NCBI RefSeq assembly: GCF_004664715.2
Contig: NC_051063.1
Span: forward strand, 69,488,518 to 69,552,517
Length of the DNA: 64,000 bases
Source: Peromyscus leucopus
Taxonomy: Eukaryota; Chordata; Mammalia; Rodentia; Cricetidae
Direction of reading: 5' to 3'
Below, piece after piece: positions 35,350-46,904 of this stretch. The notes under the pieces are model-generated. The model was not told where the DNA came from, did no database searches, and was given only the letters and a program-made list of their open reading frames with translations. How positions within the stretch are numbered: position 1 is the stretch's first letter; each line of letters starts with the position of its first letter. The position numbers and the translations under genes are program-made.

Positions 35350-36020
35350 AGGTATTTTAATGAGAATAGACTGCAGGTCACACCCATGAGAACTGCTACT
35401 ATGGAAAGCATTGGAGATCATACACACCGGAGAGGACATGGAGAAGCTGGAAGCCTTGTACTGCTGGGGATGTGAAACTGTGACTGCTGTAGAAAACACA
35501 AAGATAGCTTCTCAAAAATTCAAACACAGAACTGCCATCTGACCCAGAGCCTCCACTTCTGGTTTCATTACACGTCAGAAAGAACCAGAAGCAAAGCCTA
35601 AGAGCTCTGTACACCCACGCTCAGAGCAGCCCTGCTCCCAGTATCCAAAAGCAAGCAGCAGGCCCAGGGCTACGCAGTGGATGCATGGGGAACCACAATG
35701 TGGTAGCAGATACGGTGCGATGCTAGTCAGCCTCACAAAGCAGGAAGGGCTGAGACACACTACAACATGGATGGACCCTGAGGTCGTTATAGCAAGTGAA
35801 ACAAGTCAGGTGTGGTGTGAGTCTACGGAGAGGGGGTCTAGAAGGGCCACCCAAGGAAGAAGGAAAGAGGAGGGTAGGAAGGGACAGGGACTAGTGCTTA
35901 CAGGGTATGGTGTGACGTGCCAAGGCTATGGCATGAGAAGGGAGTTATTCAACACCACTACACTGTACACTCAGCATTATCAAAGATGGAAAATGTTTTG
36001 CGTGTTTTATTGCAGCAAAT
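35350..36020 (+). mobile_element. Ancient L1 (L1M class), ORF2 end and 3' UTR
   Basis: Diverged L1 blocks run in order: catggagaagctggaagcc, gccatctgacccagagcctc, cacttctggtttcatt, tacacccacgctcagagcag, cctgctcccagtatccaaaa, tacaacatggatggaccctg, aagtgaaacaagtcagg, then cactacactgtacactcagc and gttttgcgtgttttattgc. The reading frame is destroyed by many substitutions and indels. Confidence 0.86.
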
Positions 36021-36317
36021 TATTGAGAAGAAAACAGCTAGCATGCCTGTGGCACAAGAACTTTGTAAATGGTCCCCATGCTGTGATCAGCAGCACATGG
36101 ACCACCAAGTTCATTCCCACTGGGCCCTTGGTTCCTCTCCTAGGTAAAGAAAGAGCAGGTGATGGCCTCTTTTTCACCGTAAACCGGGAGCCTCCATCAC
36201 ACTAGACATCACAGGCACCGAACAAAGGTACAATGAGACAGGATGAGCCCCAGAGGCTGAAGAACTGGGGAGTCTGTACAGAGTCAGTATGAATTAGAGG
36301 TGAGGCTCAAAGGACAC

Positions 36318-36512
36318 TGTCTTAGTCACAGTCCTGTTGTTGTGAAGAGACACCATGGTCACGGCAACTCTTAGGAAAGAAAGCATTTATTTAATTGGGG
36401 GCTTGCTTACAGTTTCAGAGGGTCAGTCCATTGTCATCATGATGGGGAGCATTGAAGCATGCATGGTGCTGGAGCAGTAGTGGAGAGCTACATCCTGGTC
36501 TATAGGCAGAGA

Positions 36513-36546
<34 letters not shown>

Positions 36547-36758
36547 CACACACACAGACAGAGAGAGAGAGAGAGACCCAGAGACAGAGACAGGGACAGA
36601 TTGGGCCTGGCATGGGCTTTTGAAACTTCAAAGTCCACTTCCAGGGACAACACTTCCTCCAACAAAGCCACACCTCCTAATCCTGTAGTGCCACTCCCTG
36701 ATGACCAAGCATTCAAATACATGAGCCTGTGGGGGGCATTCTTTTCCAAACCACCACA
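36318..36758 (-). mobile_element. MaLR-type solo LTR (441 bp), with internal AG expansion
   Basis: It starts tgtcttagtcacagtcctgt and gtgaagagacaccatggtca, then aagcatttatttaattgggg. It ends acacctcctaatcctgtagt, gccactccctgatgaccaag, catgagcctgtggggggcat and aaaccaccaca. The ends are TG...CA on the minus strand. An AG/ACAG-rich block at 36507-36600 lies inside. Confidence 0.88.
36507..36600. repeat. (AG)n/(ACAG)n purine-rich repeat inside a MaLR
   Basis: Runs of gaga, gacagaga and gacacaca make a 94-base imperfect array in the middle of the LTR. Confidence 0.93.
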
Positions 36759-36999
36759 AACTCACAGCATGATTATTAACATACAGCCTAAAATCCTGAG
36801 AGAAAAGGCAAGGAGGCCTGGGCTTGTGGAGAGAAAGGGAAAGCTGGATTTTCATGGTCGAATTTGACCCTGCATCTGCTGAACGGAAAGGGTAGGCCTC
36901 CTTTCTTGCCTTCTGAGCAGAGATGAGCTGTCTGGGTTCAAATCCCATTGCTGGCTCAGCATCTACCGAGGACAGAGAGGACTGTCCAGAAAGGATGAC

Positions 37000-38985
37000 T
37001 AGGCAGGTTTAGAGGTCTGTCAGCCATCCTCAAGGGTGGATGGAACCTCTCTCCTCAAACATCCCTGAACCAGCTACATTGGAAATCTAGAAACAGTCTC
37101 AGGTTCCCTTTGGACCACTAGACCTGAACCTGAATTCTGTAAGGTCATGGGGGACTGGTGTACATGGCGACATCTGGGCGACATCGGGTAGTCAATTCCA
37201 CAGTCCATCCTAACGGAGACTACCACATTCGAATATCTGTGTACTACAAGGATGAAAACTACTGGTAGGGAACCTGGCCCAAGCTAGACTGGAGCTCGAA
37301 TCTGCCAGAACTTGGGGGACTGCGGGCCCATTGCCCTACTGTGAGTTTGATCGTCCTAACTTTCCCCACCCCCTTTTCCTCAAGGTCATCTAATGAGACA
37401 TAAAAGAAGATAAATCAGCCTCCTAGTTTGGGGCATTAAGAGATTGTAGCAATGTGTTCTAGCTGGCCACTAGAGTTTATTTCCTAGTATTTCATGACAA
37501 CTGGGGCATTAAATGGTCTTAAATCATTGGGCTGTCCCTCCCCTGCTCTGTGGCCACTCCTGTGGCTTTGGAAATCCAATATGAGAAATTATTCTTCATG
37601 GCAGACCCACATAGCTGCAAGCAAAGCAATTTAGAGAATGCTTCCACGAGGTCGGTTTCTCCATCCACTGCCTCGGTTACAAATTACTCCCTCGCTTTGA
37701 CAACGCTTACAAAGTATTCAGTTTAAGTAATACAAATGGGTTATCAAAATTTCATGATGTAAACAGTCAAAAAGTTGTTTCCTATCAACAAATCCATAAT
37801 CAGGCAGCAATGAGGCCTGGCTATTTACTCAGTGGCTGGTTCTTCTAGCTAGCTTGGTCCGCATCTACAAAGGGAGAATTTTATACTTACTACTTCATTT
37901 CCCAGAGTAATCTGCCTAATGCTGGGCAAGCTGCTTCACACCCTCCTTATATTAGGAAGGGGAGAGGTTGTGCTGTGTGGAATACAGCAGGCAACTGGCT
38001 CCCATCCATGGAAAACCCTAATTTTAATTACAATTGCCACTAGAGTCTTAATAAAAAATATGCAGGATGTGGTATTTCCATAACCTAAGGGAATCTACCT
38101 GGGTAGAAGAGGATTTTTTTTAATATTCTGACTCATCTCTTTGATTAAAATCATTTTGACTGATAAGAAAGTCATTGGAAATGGCTAGAGAAACTCAATC
38201 ATGGCTGTGCACTTGGGGGTAGAGGGAGACAATTTTAACTTGAGAGTGGGCCCAGCATCCCAGGTTACTGCCACCCAAGGTGGGAAAGAAGGAGGCAGTT
38301 GCTAGGAGCCCAGCACACAGAGCATGAAATCCTGCCTGGTATTATCTTACTCAGTAGGGCTACAGGAGAGGGAGAGATCATAGGGTTGTCTTGCCAACAG
38401 AGAAAGGCAAATACCTCATTTGTGTCCATAACACGTGAAGTCGGTAGAAGGGACCAAGAAATACAACATGAGCTGGCCCCAACTCCTCACTGTAGGACTT
38501 CTGATACAGAACCAGCTGGTCCCCAGAAGGTGAGCTGGAAATCTGCTCAAATACAGTCTCAAAAGGTACCAGACCATCAGGGGGCTGTTCCATTGCCTCA
38601 CAAGAGCCATTTACCAAGACTTTGGGCCCAAGCTCTAGCCCACCCTTCCCTTTCCTGTTGGGGTCAACTCCAGGAAAACTGGGAGGCAGAAGAAGCAGAG
38701 GGCCCTGGAGAGGAGAGGAACGCCCTGAAGAAAAGACACAGGTAGCCAGCAATAAATGTGCCCTGGGGGTCACAGGAGAAGGGCTAGGAACTCTGCTGAG
38801 AAGACTCACCACCACCTAGAAGGTGGCCAGCAGAAGTCAGGTCCTGGAGGGGCAGGACTTCCACCTAGGGCTGCACAGGTGCCGGGCATCTGCTTCTGTG
38901 TCAGGACAGGGACATTACTGACAAGTCACCTCCTTGCATTTCAGAAAGGTGTACATGTAGTCTGGTGACAGTAGATGTTTGCTTC
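37000..38985. other. Intron without recognised repeats; AT-rich candidate conserved block at 37560-38180
   Basis: No mobile element was recognised in about 2 kb. The block 37560-38180 is AT-rich with a TAATTTTAATTA at 38019-38030, a CAATTG at 38031-38036 and several further TAAT cores, a composition often seen in developmental enhancers. The opposing open frames at 38299-38815 (148 and 145 codons) show no known domain. Confidence 0.45.
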
Positions 38986-38987
38986 TC

Positions 38988-39008
38988 AGTGTGTGTGTGT
39001 GTGTGTGT
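38988..39008. repeat. (GT)n short microsatellite
   Basis: About ten GT copies followed by a G-run. Confidence 0.95.
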
Positions 39009-39981
39009 GGGGCACTGTTGAACAGGCTGGGGCAAGGAGCATAAGCATTTCCTTTACGGGTTTAGTGTCCCTGTTTAGGGACTTGAGTGAAAACACAACC
39101 TCAGGCTGACAGGAGAGATTGGCTGGCACTACAGAAAAAGTGGATATCCTGAGGATAACAGCAAAACAAGAGGGCTCAGTGCTTTGTGTTAGGAGGCTAC
39201 CCCAAGGCAGAGTCAAAACTGGCCAAATGTGTGAGAGCAGAAGGGATTTTCATCTGTCCTTCACAGCAGGACAAAGGGGCTGACATGGAAGATTTACATA
39301 TTCAAACGAATGGATGAAAGGCCTGGAAAATACAGACTATCCACAATCTGATTAGCACAGCTCCAGAGCAACTGGGAGGCTCCCTGTGCCCACCTTCAAA
39401 ACAATATACTGAAGATATCAAATTAGCAGGACTAAAATAAAAACATTGCCTTATAAATGAATCTTCTTTTAATCCTAAAACAAGTCCCCAGTTCGTCTCA
39501 GTGTTCCTGTTTTTCAATTATGGACAATCTAACAGCATCATTTTGCATAGAATACATGTAAATATTTTTCTTAATTCTCATCCAGAGAGAAATTTTCTCT
39601 TAAGAAACCCAGACTTTCAGATTTTCATTTTCTCGTCCCTGTCACTTCATTTGGGGTTTGGTTTCATAACAGCTGAATATCTATCACATAAGATAAAGCT
39701 AAAAGCCCCCCAAGCACATATCCAGGTTTCCCATAATATAATCAGAACAAACAAACCATATTTCCCTGATAAATTCCAAAGACCCACACTAAAGTCAGGA
39801 AAAGCTGATTGAATGCTGGCCTGGGGACAAACTTCTGTGTGACAAAACAAAGTTATCATTGTTGTGAGAAGAAAGATATTTCTGGGAAGTGACTCTCTTA
39901 GGTGCCAACAAGAGCCCCTCAGAGTGGTGGAAAAAAAGGTCATGCTTTGACAGGTAGGTCGTTTTTCTAAAATCTTCACTT

Positions 39982-40093
39982 TAATTAGGAGTGGGAGTGC
40001 AAGTACCTGCAGAGGTCAGAGGATCCCTGAATTTGGGTCCTCTGCTCAAACAGTATGCACTGTTAACTGCTAACCTATCTCTCTACCCCTTCC
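39982..40093 (-). mobile_element. B2-related SINE fragment
   Basis: It shows gtacctgcagaggtcagagg, then atttgggtcctctgctcaaa and ctgctaacctatctctctac. This is the reverse of a B2/B3 head and middle; the central part is deleted. Confidence 0.65.
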
Positions 40094-40217
40094 ACAGCCA
40101 TTTTTGAACTGGCACTAAGATGGACATTAAGGCTTGGATCACACAGTACAAAATACTGAATATCTATTTGGACAAAGTCAGTGTACCTGGAGGTGTGTCT
40201 CTAAGAAGCAGTGTATC

Positions 40218-40433
40218 ATTTTTTTAATTGAAAATAATCTTTTCATACAGTATATTCTGATCATGTTTTCCCTCCATTGTCTCCTTCCAGATCCTCCCAC
40301 CTCCCACCCATCCAACTCCTCACCTTTCTCTCTTTAGAGAACAAAGAGGCAAATAAAAAGCAAACAGAACAGAATAAAACAAATCAAACAGTGAGAAAGG
40401 AAAACAAAACAAAACAAAACAAAGAAAAAGCAC

Positions 40434-40434
<1 letters not shown>
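40218..40434 (-). mobile_element. Rodent L1 (Lx-like) 3' UTR
   Basis: It starts tttttttaattgaaaataat, cttttcatacagtatattct, gatcatgttttccctcc, tccttccagatcctcccacc, then cctttctctctttagagaac, and ends in aaaacaaaacaaaac-type sequence. This is the reverse of a muroid L1 3' UTR. Confidence 0.85.

Positions 40435-40476
<42 letters not shown>
40435..40476. repeat. (CA)n microsatellite
   Basis: 21 AC copies between an L1 3' UTR and an ID_B1-type SINE. Confidence 0.97.
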
Positions 40477-40478
<2 letters not shown>

Positions 40479-40480
40479 TT

Positions 40481-40665
40481 GATGTAGTTGGTGGAATGCA
40501 TGAATCACTAGTTTGGTTTTCAGTACTACAGACTGAGTGTGGTGTTGCATACCTGTAATTCCAGCACACAAGAGGTAGAGGCAGGAGGATTAGAAGACAT
40601 CCCCTGCTACAGATAGAGTTTGAGGCCAGCCTGGGATACAGAAGACCCTATCTCAAATGCAAAGT
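40481..40665 (+). mobile_element. ID_B1-type SINE, copy 1 of a similar pair
   Basis: It starts gatgtagttggtggaatgca and tgaatcactagtttggtttt. The B1 arm has gagtgtggtgttgcatacct, gtaattccagcacacaagag and gaggccagcctgggataca, ending in ctatctcaaatg. It shares rare variants with the copy at 41619. Confidence 0.85.
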
Positions 40666-41231
40666 ATCCTGAGACAAAATATCTCTAAAAAGAGCATAGA
40701 GCTTGATTTTATGTTGGCCATCTACTTCTGGGCATGGGGCCTCATGTAAGCATGGTTTATATACCCAGTGAGACTCCACTGGAGAAAACTAATTTTTCAT
40801 TTGCAAGTGGTTATCAATTGGACACAGCTCGTGGGTTAGGGATCGCAGCTTATGTCCACTTCTCTTAGCACTGGGACCCATCTGGCTCAAACCCGTGCAG
40901 GCCATGTGCACACTACCCCCCCACCCCCACCCCGTCGCTGAGTTCATACGTGTGTCAGTCCTGCTGGGTTCAGAAGGCCTGTTTTACTTGGGTGCCCTCT
41001 GGCTCTTAGAGTCTTTTTGCTCCCCTAAGCTTCCCTGAGCCTTGAGGGAAGGATTTGATGGAGACATCCCATTTAGGACTGAGTATTCCAAGGTCTCTCA
41101 CTCTCTGCACATTATCCAGTTGTGAGTCTTGGTATTAGTTCCCATGCCCTGCAGGAGGAAGCCTTTCTGATGCTGGCTGAGCCAGACACTAAGCTGATCT
41201 CTAGCCAGTGTGGACACAGAGCATTTCTGAT

Positions 41232-41561
41232 TACTTTTCTCCCAACAAAGACCTAAGAGAAGCAGCTTGAAGGAGGAAGGATTTGTTTTGAGTTACAGTT
41301 CAGAAGGCTCAAATTCATCACGGTAGGAAAAGCTTGGCAGAAGGTGCTTCTGCTTGCTACATAGTAATGAGAAGGAAACAGGAGCTAGGGGCTGAAGCAA
41401 AGCTGGACTACAAACCTTAAGGTCAATCCTCTAGTGACCCATTTCTTGTAACCAGTTTCCCTTTCTACAGGTTCCACAACTTTGCAAAGTAACACTGCCC
41501 ACTAGGGTCTCCAAATGTTCAAACGTGAGCTCAAGAGGTCACTTCAGATTTAAACCATAGT
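41232..41561 (-). mobile_element. MaLR-type LTR
   Basis: It starts tctgattacttttctcccaa, then aagcagcttgaaggaggaag and gttttgagttacagttcag. It ends ccactagggtctccaaatgt, then gatttaaaccata. The order fits the reverse of an MST/MT-like LTR. Confidence 0.75.
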
Positions 41562-41618
41562 ATTACCTAAGGTGGTCATGTCCATCTTCCAATTCAAAAT
41601 CAAATATTCAGAGCTGGA

Positions 41619-41800
41619 GATGTAGTTGGTGGAATGCATGAATCACTAGTTTGGTTCTCAGTACAACAGACTGAGTGTGGTGTTGCATGCCTGTAATTCC
41701 AGCACTCAAGAGGTAGAAGCAGGAGCATCAGAAGACATTCCCCAGCTACAGGTAGAGTTCAAGGCCAGCCTGGGATACAGGAGACCCATCTCAAAAGCAA
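41619..41800 (+). mobile_element. ID_B1-type SINE, copy 2 of a similar pair
   Basis: It reads gatgtagttggtggaatgca and tgaatcactagtttggttct, then gagtgtggtgttgcatgcct, gtaattccagcactcaagag and aaggccagcctgggataca. By eye roughly nine bases in ten agree with the copy at 40481. Confidence 0.85.
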
Positions 41801-41831
41801 CAACATCAAAAATCTGTGGTGTATATGAGGT

Positions 41832-41876
41832 GTCTGTGAGTGAGTGAGTGAGTGAGTGTGTGTGTGTGTGTGTGTA
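41832..41876. repeat. (TGAG)n(TG)n compound microsatellite
   Basis: Five to six gagt units pass into about ten TG copies, just after the second ID_B1 SINE. Confidence 0.95.
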
Positions 41877-41999
41877 AAATAGCTACATAAAACTGTCAAC
41901 CTTCAACCATAGTATTTACATAGTGGATGCCACAATCTTAGATTCCAACCACCTGGTCCACTTAGGGGAGCAAAGTCAAGGTCCTGAATTATGACAAAG

Positions 42000-43230
42000 T
42001 CCTACTCTGAAACCAATCAGAAGAAATAAACCAACATGCTTCAACCTAGGCACAGTAGAAGTGTCAAAGCTGACCTCATTTGAGGTCTCTTTGCATGTTT
42101 TCCTGCTCCCAGACTGTCAGTCAAGTGCTCTTCTGTTCTTAAGGATGCTTTTGATGGCTTGATCATGAACACAGCTTCTCTGTTTGCTCTTTGTCTTATC
42201 TACCCGAGGACACGGCTCATCTGTCACTGTTCCCGTGCCTTCCCTTGCCCCTCGAGGCCCAGAAAGGTAAGCCAGCAATAATGTGCAGCAGGGATCCTTC
42301 TAAGTGACTTAGAGGAAAATGAGTCCCTGAATTAACCCATACCCTTTGGTGCCTCAGCAACACACACTTATTACAGCCCATCTCAAAGACTTGGGATGCT
42401 CAGGCTCCATTGTGCCCATTCATCCAGCACATACCAACCAAGGCCAGTATGTTTTACCTAAAACCTATTTTCAGCTATTCTCCATGGTACTGTGTTGATG
42501 TTGGAATACAATGTTAATTAATGGATTATGAGAATAAAAAGGGGAAGAATTTTTTTTTAATTAGGTGGGTAAGTAGAAACTCAGCAATGCTCAGTTGGAC
42601 TTGACAGACTACTACACACTTTAAAAGTGAGCATGTGGAAGCAAGTTCAAACAGACCTGCATTTAGCAGGCAACAAAACCCAACAAAGAAGGACTCCTAA
42701 GAGGTGTGTTTACAGCAAAAGCAAATGCTTAAGGTGTGTGATAGGTACAAAAACAGCTCCTGTTCAACAGTTCAGCTAACTTCTGGCCTTAGCGACATGG
42801 TGTAAAAATCTCTTCTAAAAGGTTTTAAAATTTGATTGAAAGTCACACGTGGATGTAAGAAACTCCAGGAAAGGGTCTGGTGTTTTTTTTTTTTGATTTG
42901 GTGTGGTTAGTGAAAAATACAAAAATATAGTAGAATTTGGCATGTCATACAGGGGGAAATTATTAGCTACCTAAGTCATTCCTAGTGGCAGAGAGCTGAC
43001 TAACTGGTGGCCTAACTGGTTGGAAACATCTCCTAGAAGGGCAGGCTCTGGTCCATCTGTCATTGCTGGCAGGTGCTTCTCTGACTGTCCCAGTCTCTGC
43101 CCCTGCCCTCTACTGTCCTACAGCCCAGGATCAGACTCCCTTGTGAGTGACAGAAACAGAAGCCGTGTGTCTACCGCAGCATCATACAGACCATCACCAC
43201 TGAGGGCCTTTCTGCTTTCAAGGCAGTTCT
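42000..43230. other. Intron sequence with no recognised element
   Basis: T-runs at 42549-42556 and 42883-42894 are the only low-complexity parts. No exon was supported. Confidence 0.4.
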
Positions 43231-43244
43231 GCCTTTTATCATGG

Positions 43245-43500
43245 GGTGAGGAGCTTGAAATCCCCAATGGATGCCAAGACCACTGAAAAGCATGAACTTG
43301 ATGCTATGTTTTTCCCCCATGTATAGGCACGATAAAGTTTAATTTGTACATTAGGTACAGTAGGAGTTTAGCAATAACTTCTAATAAAATAGAACAATTA
43401 TAACAATGTGTTATAGCAATAGTTATTTGAAACTATGCATTGTTCATCTCTGGAATTTTCCACCTAATATCTTTGGCCCATGGTTGACCATAGGTCACAG
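43245..43500. mobile_element. Tigger/MER2-type mariner DNA transposon fossil
   Basis: It shows ccaatggatgccaagaccac, atgctatgtttttccccca, gataaagtttaatttgtaca, ttaggtacagtaggagtt, taataaaatagaacaattat, aacaatgtgttatagcaa and ggcccatggttgaccatagg. These blocks run in the order of the mammalian MER2/Tigger consensus. Strand is not assigned because the element is incomplete. Confidence 0.8.
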
Positions 43501-43509
43501 AATGTAGCT

Positions 43510-45220
43510 TTAGTGACATCCCACTAGCCTCAAGTATAAGAAGTCCTGAGTTCAATACACAGCAGTGAAAACAAACCAATGAAAAATGGTGACTATGGTG
43601 TTCTCATCTTAGCGAATTGCTAGAACTCTCTTAGGAAGAAACCAGTGCCCACACCATCTTAAAAGACTAAAAGCATATATATTTCCTCTCCCACTCTCTA
43701 ATAGACATTTAAAAATACACTTCAGTCAGTGCTGAATGCAGATGATGTTTATTAACTGCAAGTAACTAGACTACGTCCAGACTGACAAAGAACATCTTCT
43801 TGACTTAAGTACAGCCAAGCTCCTTTGGAGACTTTGTCTCCACCTAGGCCCTGACTAGCCACCCCAATAGAGAGAATTCCCCTTTTCCTATGTCTGTTCA
43901 ATTTTCTTATCCTCACCCTGACCATCTAAGTCTGAGCCATTTTTTTTTTTTTAATAAGAATTGGATGATGTTAGTCTGCAAGCATCACCCTACCCTTGAG
44001 GTCTCCTTAGTAATTTTTCATTCATCACCCTTCACCCCTCCTGCTTCTCAGCCATCAATCTCCACTGTTTAGAGTGGAAGGCCAACCTCTCTCCTTTACT
44101 GCAAACATCCTGACAGAATGAAGGGTTCTCTGTCTTTCGGGCAAGTGTTTAATGGTGAATGCGTTTGTTTTTTAATGTAATAAACACATGATTTAATCAT
44201 TCTATATTTTGGCGAGAATTTTCCTATCACACTGGAGTTCTAAAGAGTTACAAACTCAAAGCCCAGTGCTGCTTCTCTGCAGGTGCCAGGCCAGCCTATT
44301 TTATTGCGGAGCCATCCACGCTGCAAAGTGTTCTGAGAAGCCTCACTTGGAAATGTTTCTCTCCCATCAGTTTTTAAGAATGCACACTCCGACACACATG
44401 CCTGTGTGCACACACACACTTCAGACTTAGTTAGAAAAAGCTGCATCAATGTATGGAAGTAGTGCACCCCAAACTCAAAATACTAATCACAAAGACATCA
44501 GCTGAATTAATACATTCAGAAAATTAAGTTGTCTAAAATGCTCTTTCAGGGTTCGGTTTCCAAGATACAATTTTCCAGTCCTGTTTCAGACTGCAGATCC
44601 ATCACCAAAGAATGATGGATTCCTTTGGAGGAAAGTATCTCTTCTGTCCTCAAATTGCCTTTAAGTACAGACATCAGGCCCAGCATTCACCCAGAGGCAA
44701 GTAGACAGATGTAACAGGATTATAAGCTAGCCCCAGACCCCAGCCAGCAGCTCCCCTCTTAGAGTCATTTAGTGGCTCTTGTTTCTCAGCACCTTCCTCT
44801 TCCTCCCGTATGTGGTGTGGAGAGGCAGGTTCCATGGGCTTCAGATACATGGCATCTCAGATTTGCCACCATGATTGAAATTCCAAGAGGGAAGCCCAAA
44901 GAGCCCATGGAAATGAGCTGGGCCAGAAAGGAAGCTGAACCAGCTGGAAACACCACGCTATATGCAGACTGAACCCCGGGTAGGATAGAGAGGCTTGCTA
45001 ATGAGGGTCTGCCATGCAAAGCACAAGAACCCTGGCAAGAGAAAAGCCTATGAGACCACCAGAAAAGACAGGACCAAAGGCAACAGGCTGGCTTGTTGGG
45101 CACTTGGGCAAAAGTTTGTAATTTTTCTGTCTGTGAATCTTTAAGTGGTAGCCCATTATAAATACTTGCTCTTGACACACAGGAATGCCTTTTCTTTCCA
45201 CAAATATTAAAACAAAGATG
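43510..45220. other. Intron sequence with no recognised element
   Basis: AT-rich parts at 43660-43760 and 44140-44230. No repeat family or exon was identified. Confidence 0.4.
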
Positions 45221-45227
45221 CACACGT

Positions 45228-45476
45228 ATAATGACCTCATGTCATTATAACAAAATATCTGACATGGGCACCTTAGCAAGCACAGTGGTTTCTTTTAGCT
45301 CCCAATGATAGTGACTCAGTTCCAAGATTGGGTCTTGCATTGGTTTGGGCCCCTGACTACAACAGTGTATTACCATGGAACATGTGTTTGGGTGTTCATG
45401 TCTCAAGCAAGGAAGGAGAGGGAGGGAGGGAGGAAGGAAAGAGAGAGAATGAGAGAGAGAGGGAGGAAGAAAGAGA

Positions 45477-45545
<69 letters not shown>

Positions 45546-45677
45546 GCATCCCTTCCAATAAGGCACCATCTCCTAAGTGTTCTATTCCTAAATGTCTACA
45601 ACACCTACCACCACCACACACTGGGGACCAAGCCTTTATAAATGACTGCTTGGGAGACACCCATCTGAACCACAGCA
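45228..45677 (-). mobile_element. MaLR-type LTR with internal GA expansion
   Basis: The left part has gtcattataacaaaatatct and gtggtttcttttagctccca. The right part has ccttccaataaggcaccatc, cactggggaccaagccttta and catctgaaccacagca. A GGGA/GA array interrupts the middle, as in the LTR at 36318. Confidence 0.75.
45406..45542. repeat. (GGGA)n/(GAAA)n/(GA)n purine array
   Basis: A GGGA/GAAA-rich part passes into about 28 perfect GA copies (45485-45541). The DOCK1 sense strand would be CU-rich here. Confidence 0.97.
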
Positions 45678-45689
45678 CCATATTTATGG

Positions 45690-46900
45690 GTGACCATGCA
45701 GCCTTGACAAACTCTTCCTCTACCCTTGACAAGGACAGCAAAGTGAAGTTGGTTTGAACACAGCCTGCATTTCTCCCTGAACAAAAGCATCCTGAGTCCA
45801 TATTCATTGAAGTTGGCTTTCCTCGAACTCATTTGTTACATCAATGAACATTTGGGATCCCTCTGCTGGGGGGGGGGGTCGGGGGGATATGCATGGCTCC
45901 ATAGGTAGCAGCTCAAACAATACAAGTGAGGTTTACTTTTTCCAATTCCAGACGAACTGAGCTGGCATGGAAAGCAGCTGTGGAGAAAGCTAATCATTGG
46001 ACCCCATACCCCAGAAGTACTGAAAAGTAAGGTCCAAAGCCAGCCCAGAAGTGGACTTCAGTCTCCCACCATGACACAAAGCCTCAAAATCCTAGTCCTT
46101 CCCTTTGTAGGTTTCGGTGGCTTTCATGAAGATCAAGTGACCCGGATGTCAACTCCTCTTCCTGGGAGTGTTATGCCTTGGGCCTATTTCAAACAGCTTT
46201 CAGATCAGAAAAGCCTGGAAGGTCAGGAGTGCAGGAAGCTGTGATAGATCAAAGAGGGAGGATATGCCCAGTCCTCATGTCACCTGGCCTGGCTTTGTGT
46301 GCTAGATGTTACTGCTACTGTGGCAGGTTCTCATCTAACTGCCTGGGGGCCTGGGGGCAGGGGAAGAAGGTGAAAAAAAAAATCACTGTGTTGTCAGGTA
46401 CCAGGCAGGGGTCAGGATTACCTGTCTCTTTTTGAAGTGGCACATCATTCCATAGTTAATGGACTAGCTGTATCACGCCTCTCCCCCCCTCCCCACCACC
46501 TCAGGGTTTTTGGAGTTACATTAGAAATTTTTGCTACCCTGGGGCCTTCCATAGCCAGCCCAAATGCAGGAGAATTCATAAAAGGGTGACCTACTCCTTT
46601 TCAATAGGGATGGTCCCCTAACTACAGGCCTCGGGCTTTGTAAACCTAGACAAGTTTTCTAGGTATTGCTTTGAAAATTAACCACAGACCCTTTTTAAAC
46701 ATCTTCATGAGTAGCTCAACAAGGCCCAGACAGAGCATCAGCAGCCTCCGGGCTCCGCAGGAGTGGACAGCAATCTTAGTTGGAAGAGGATTTACAGCCC
46801 AGTTGGGAAGAGGGGAATGCCCAGGAAAATGATTTCCTGTTGACAATGGTCAAGGCAATCGCTTGGTTTGTTCAAGGAGAACTGAAGGATAGCCCAGTAA
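45690..46900. other. Intron sequence; G-run at 45868-45886
   Basis: A ten-base and a six-base G-run lie at 45868-45886, and an A-run at 46374-46382. No repeat family or exon was recognised. Confidence 0.4.
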
Positions 46901-46904
46901 ATTT

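Noticed and set aside
38299..38815. Opposing open frames of 148 and 145 codons as coding exons
   Set aside because: They overlap on opposite strands, match no family I know, and lack matching splice borders. Chance frames in GC-richer sequence.
45305..45757. Frames rich in Glu/Arg or Ser/Leu across the GA array as proteins
   Set aside because: They are translations of a (GA)n microsatellite within a MaLR LTR.
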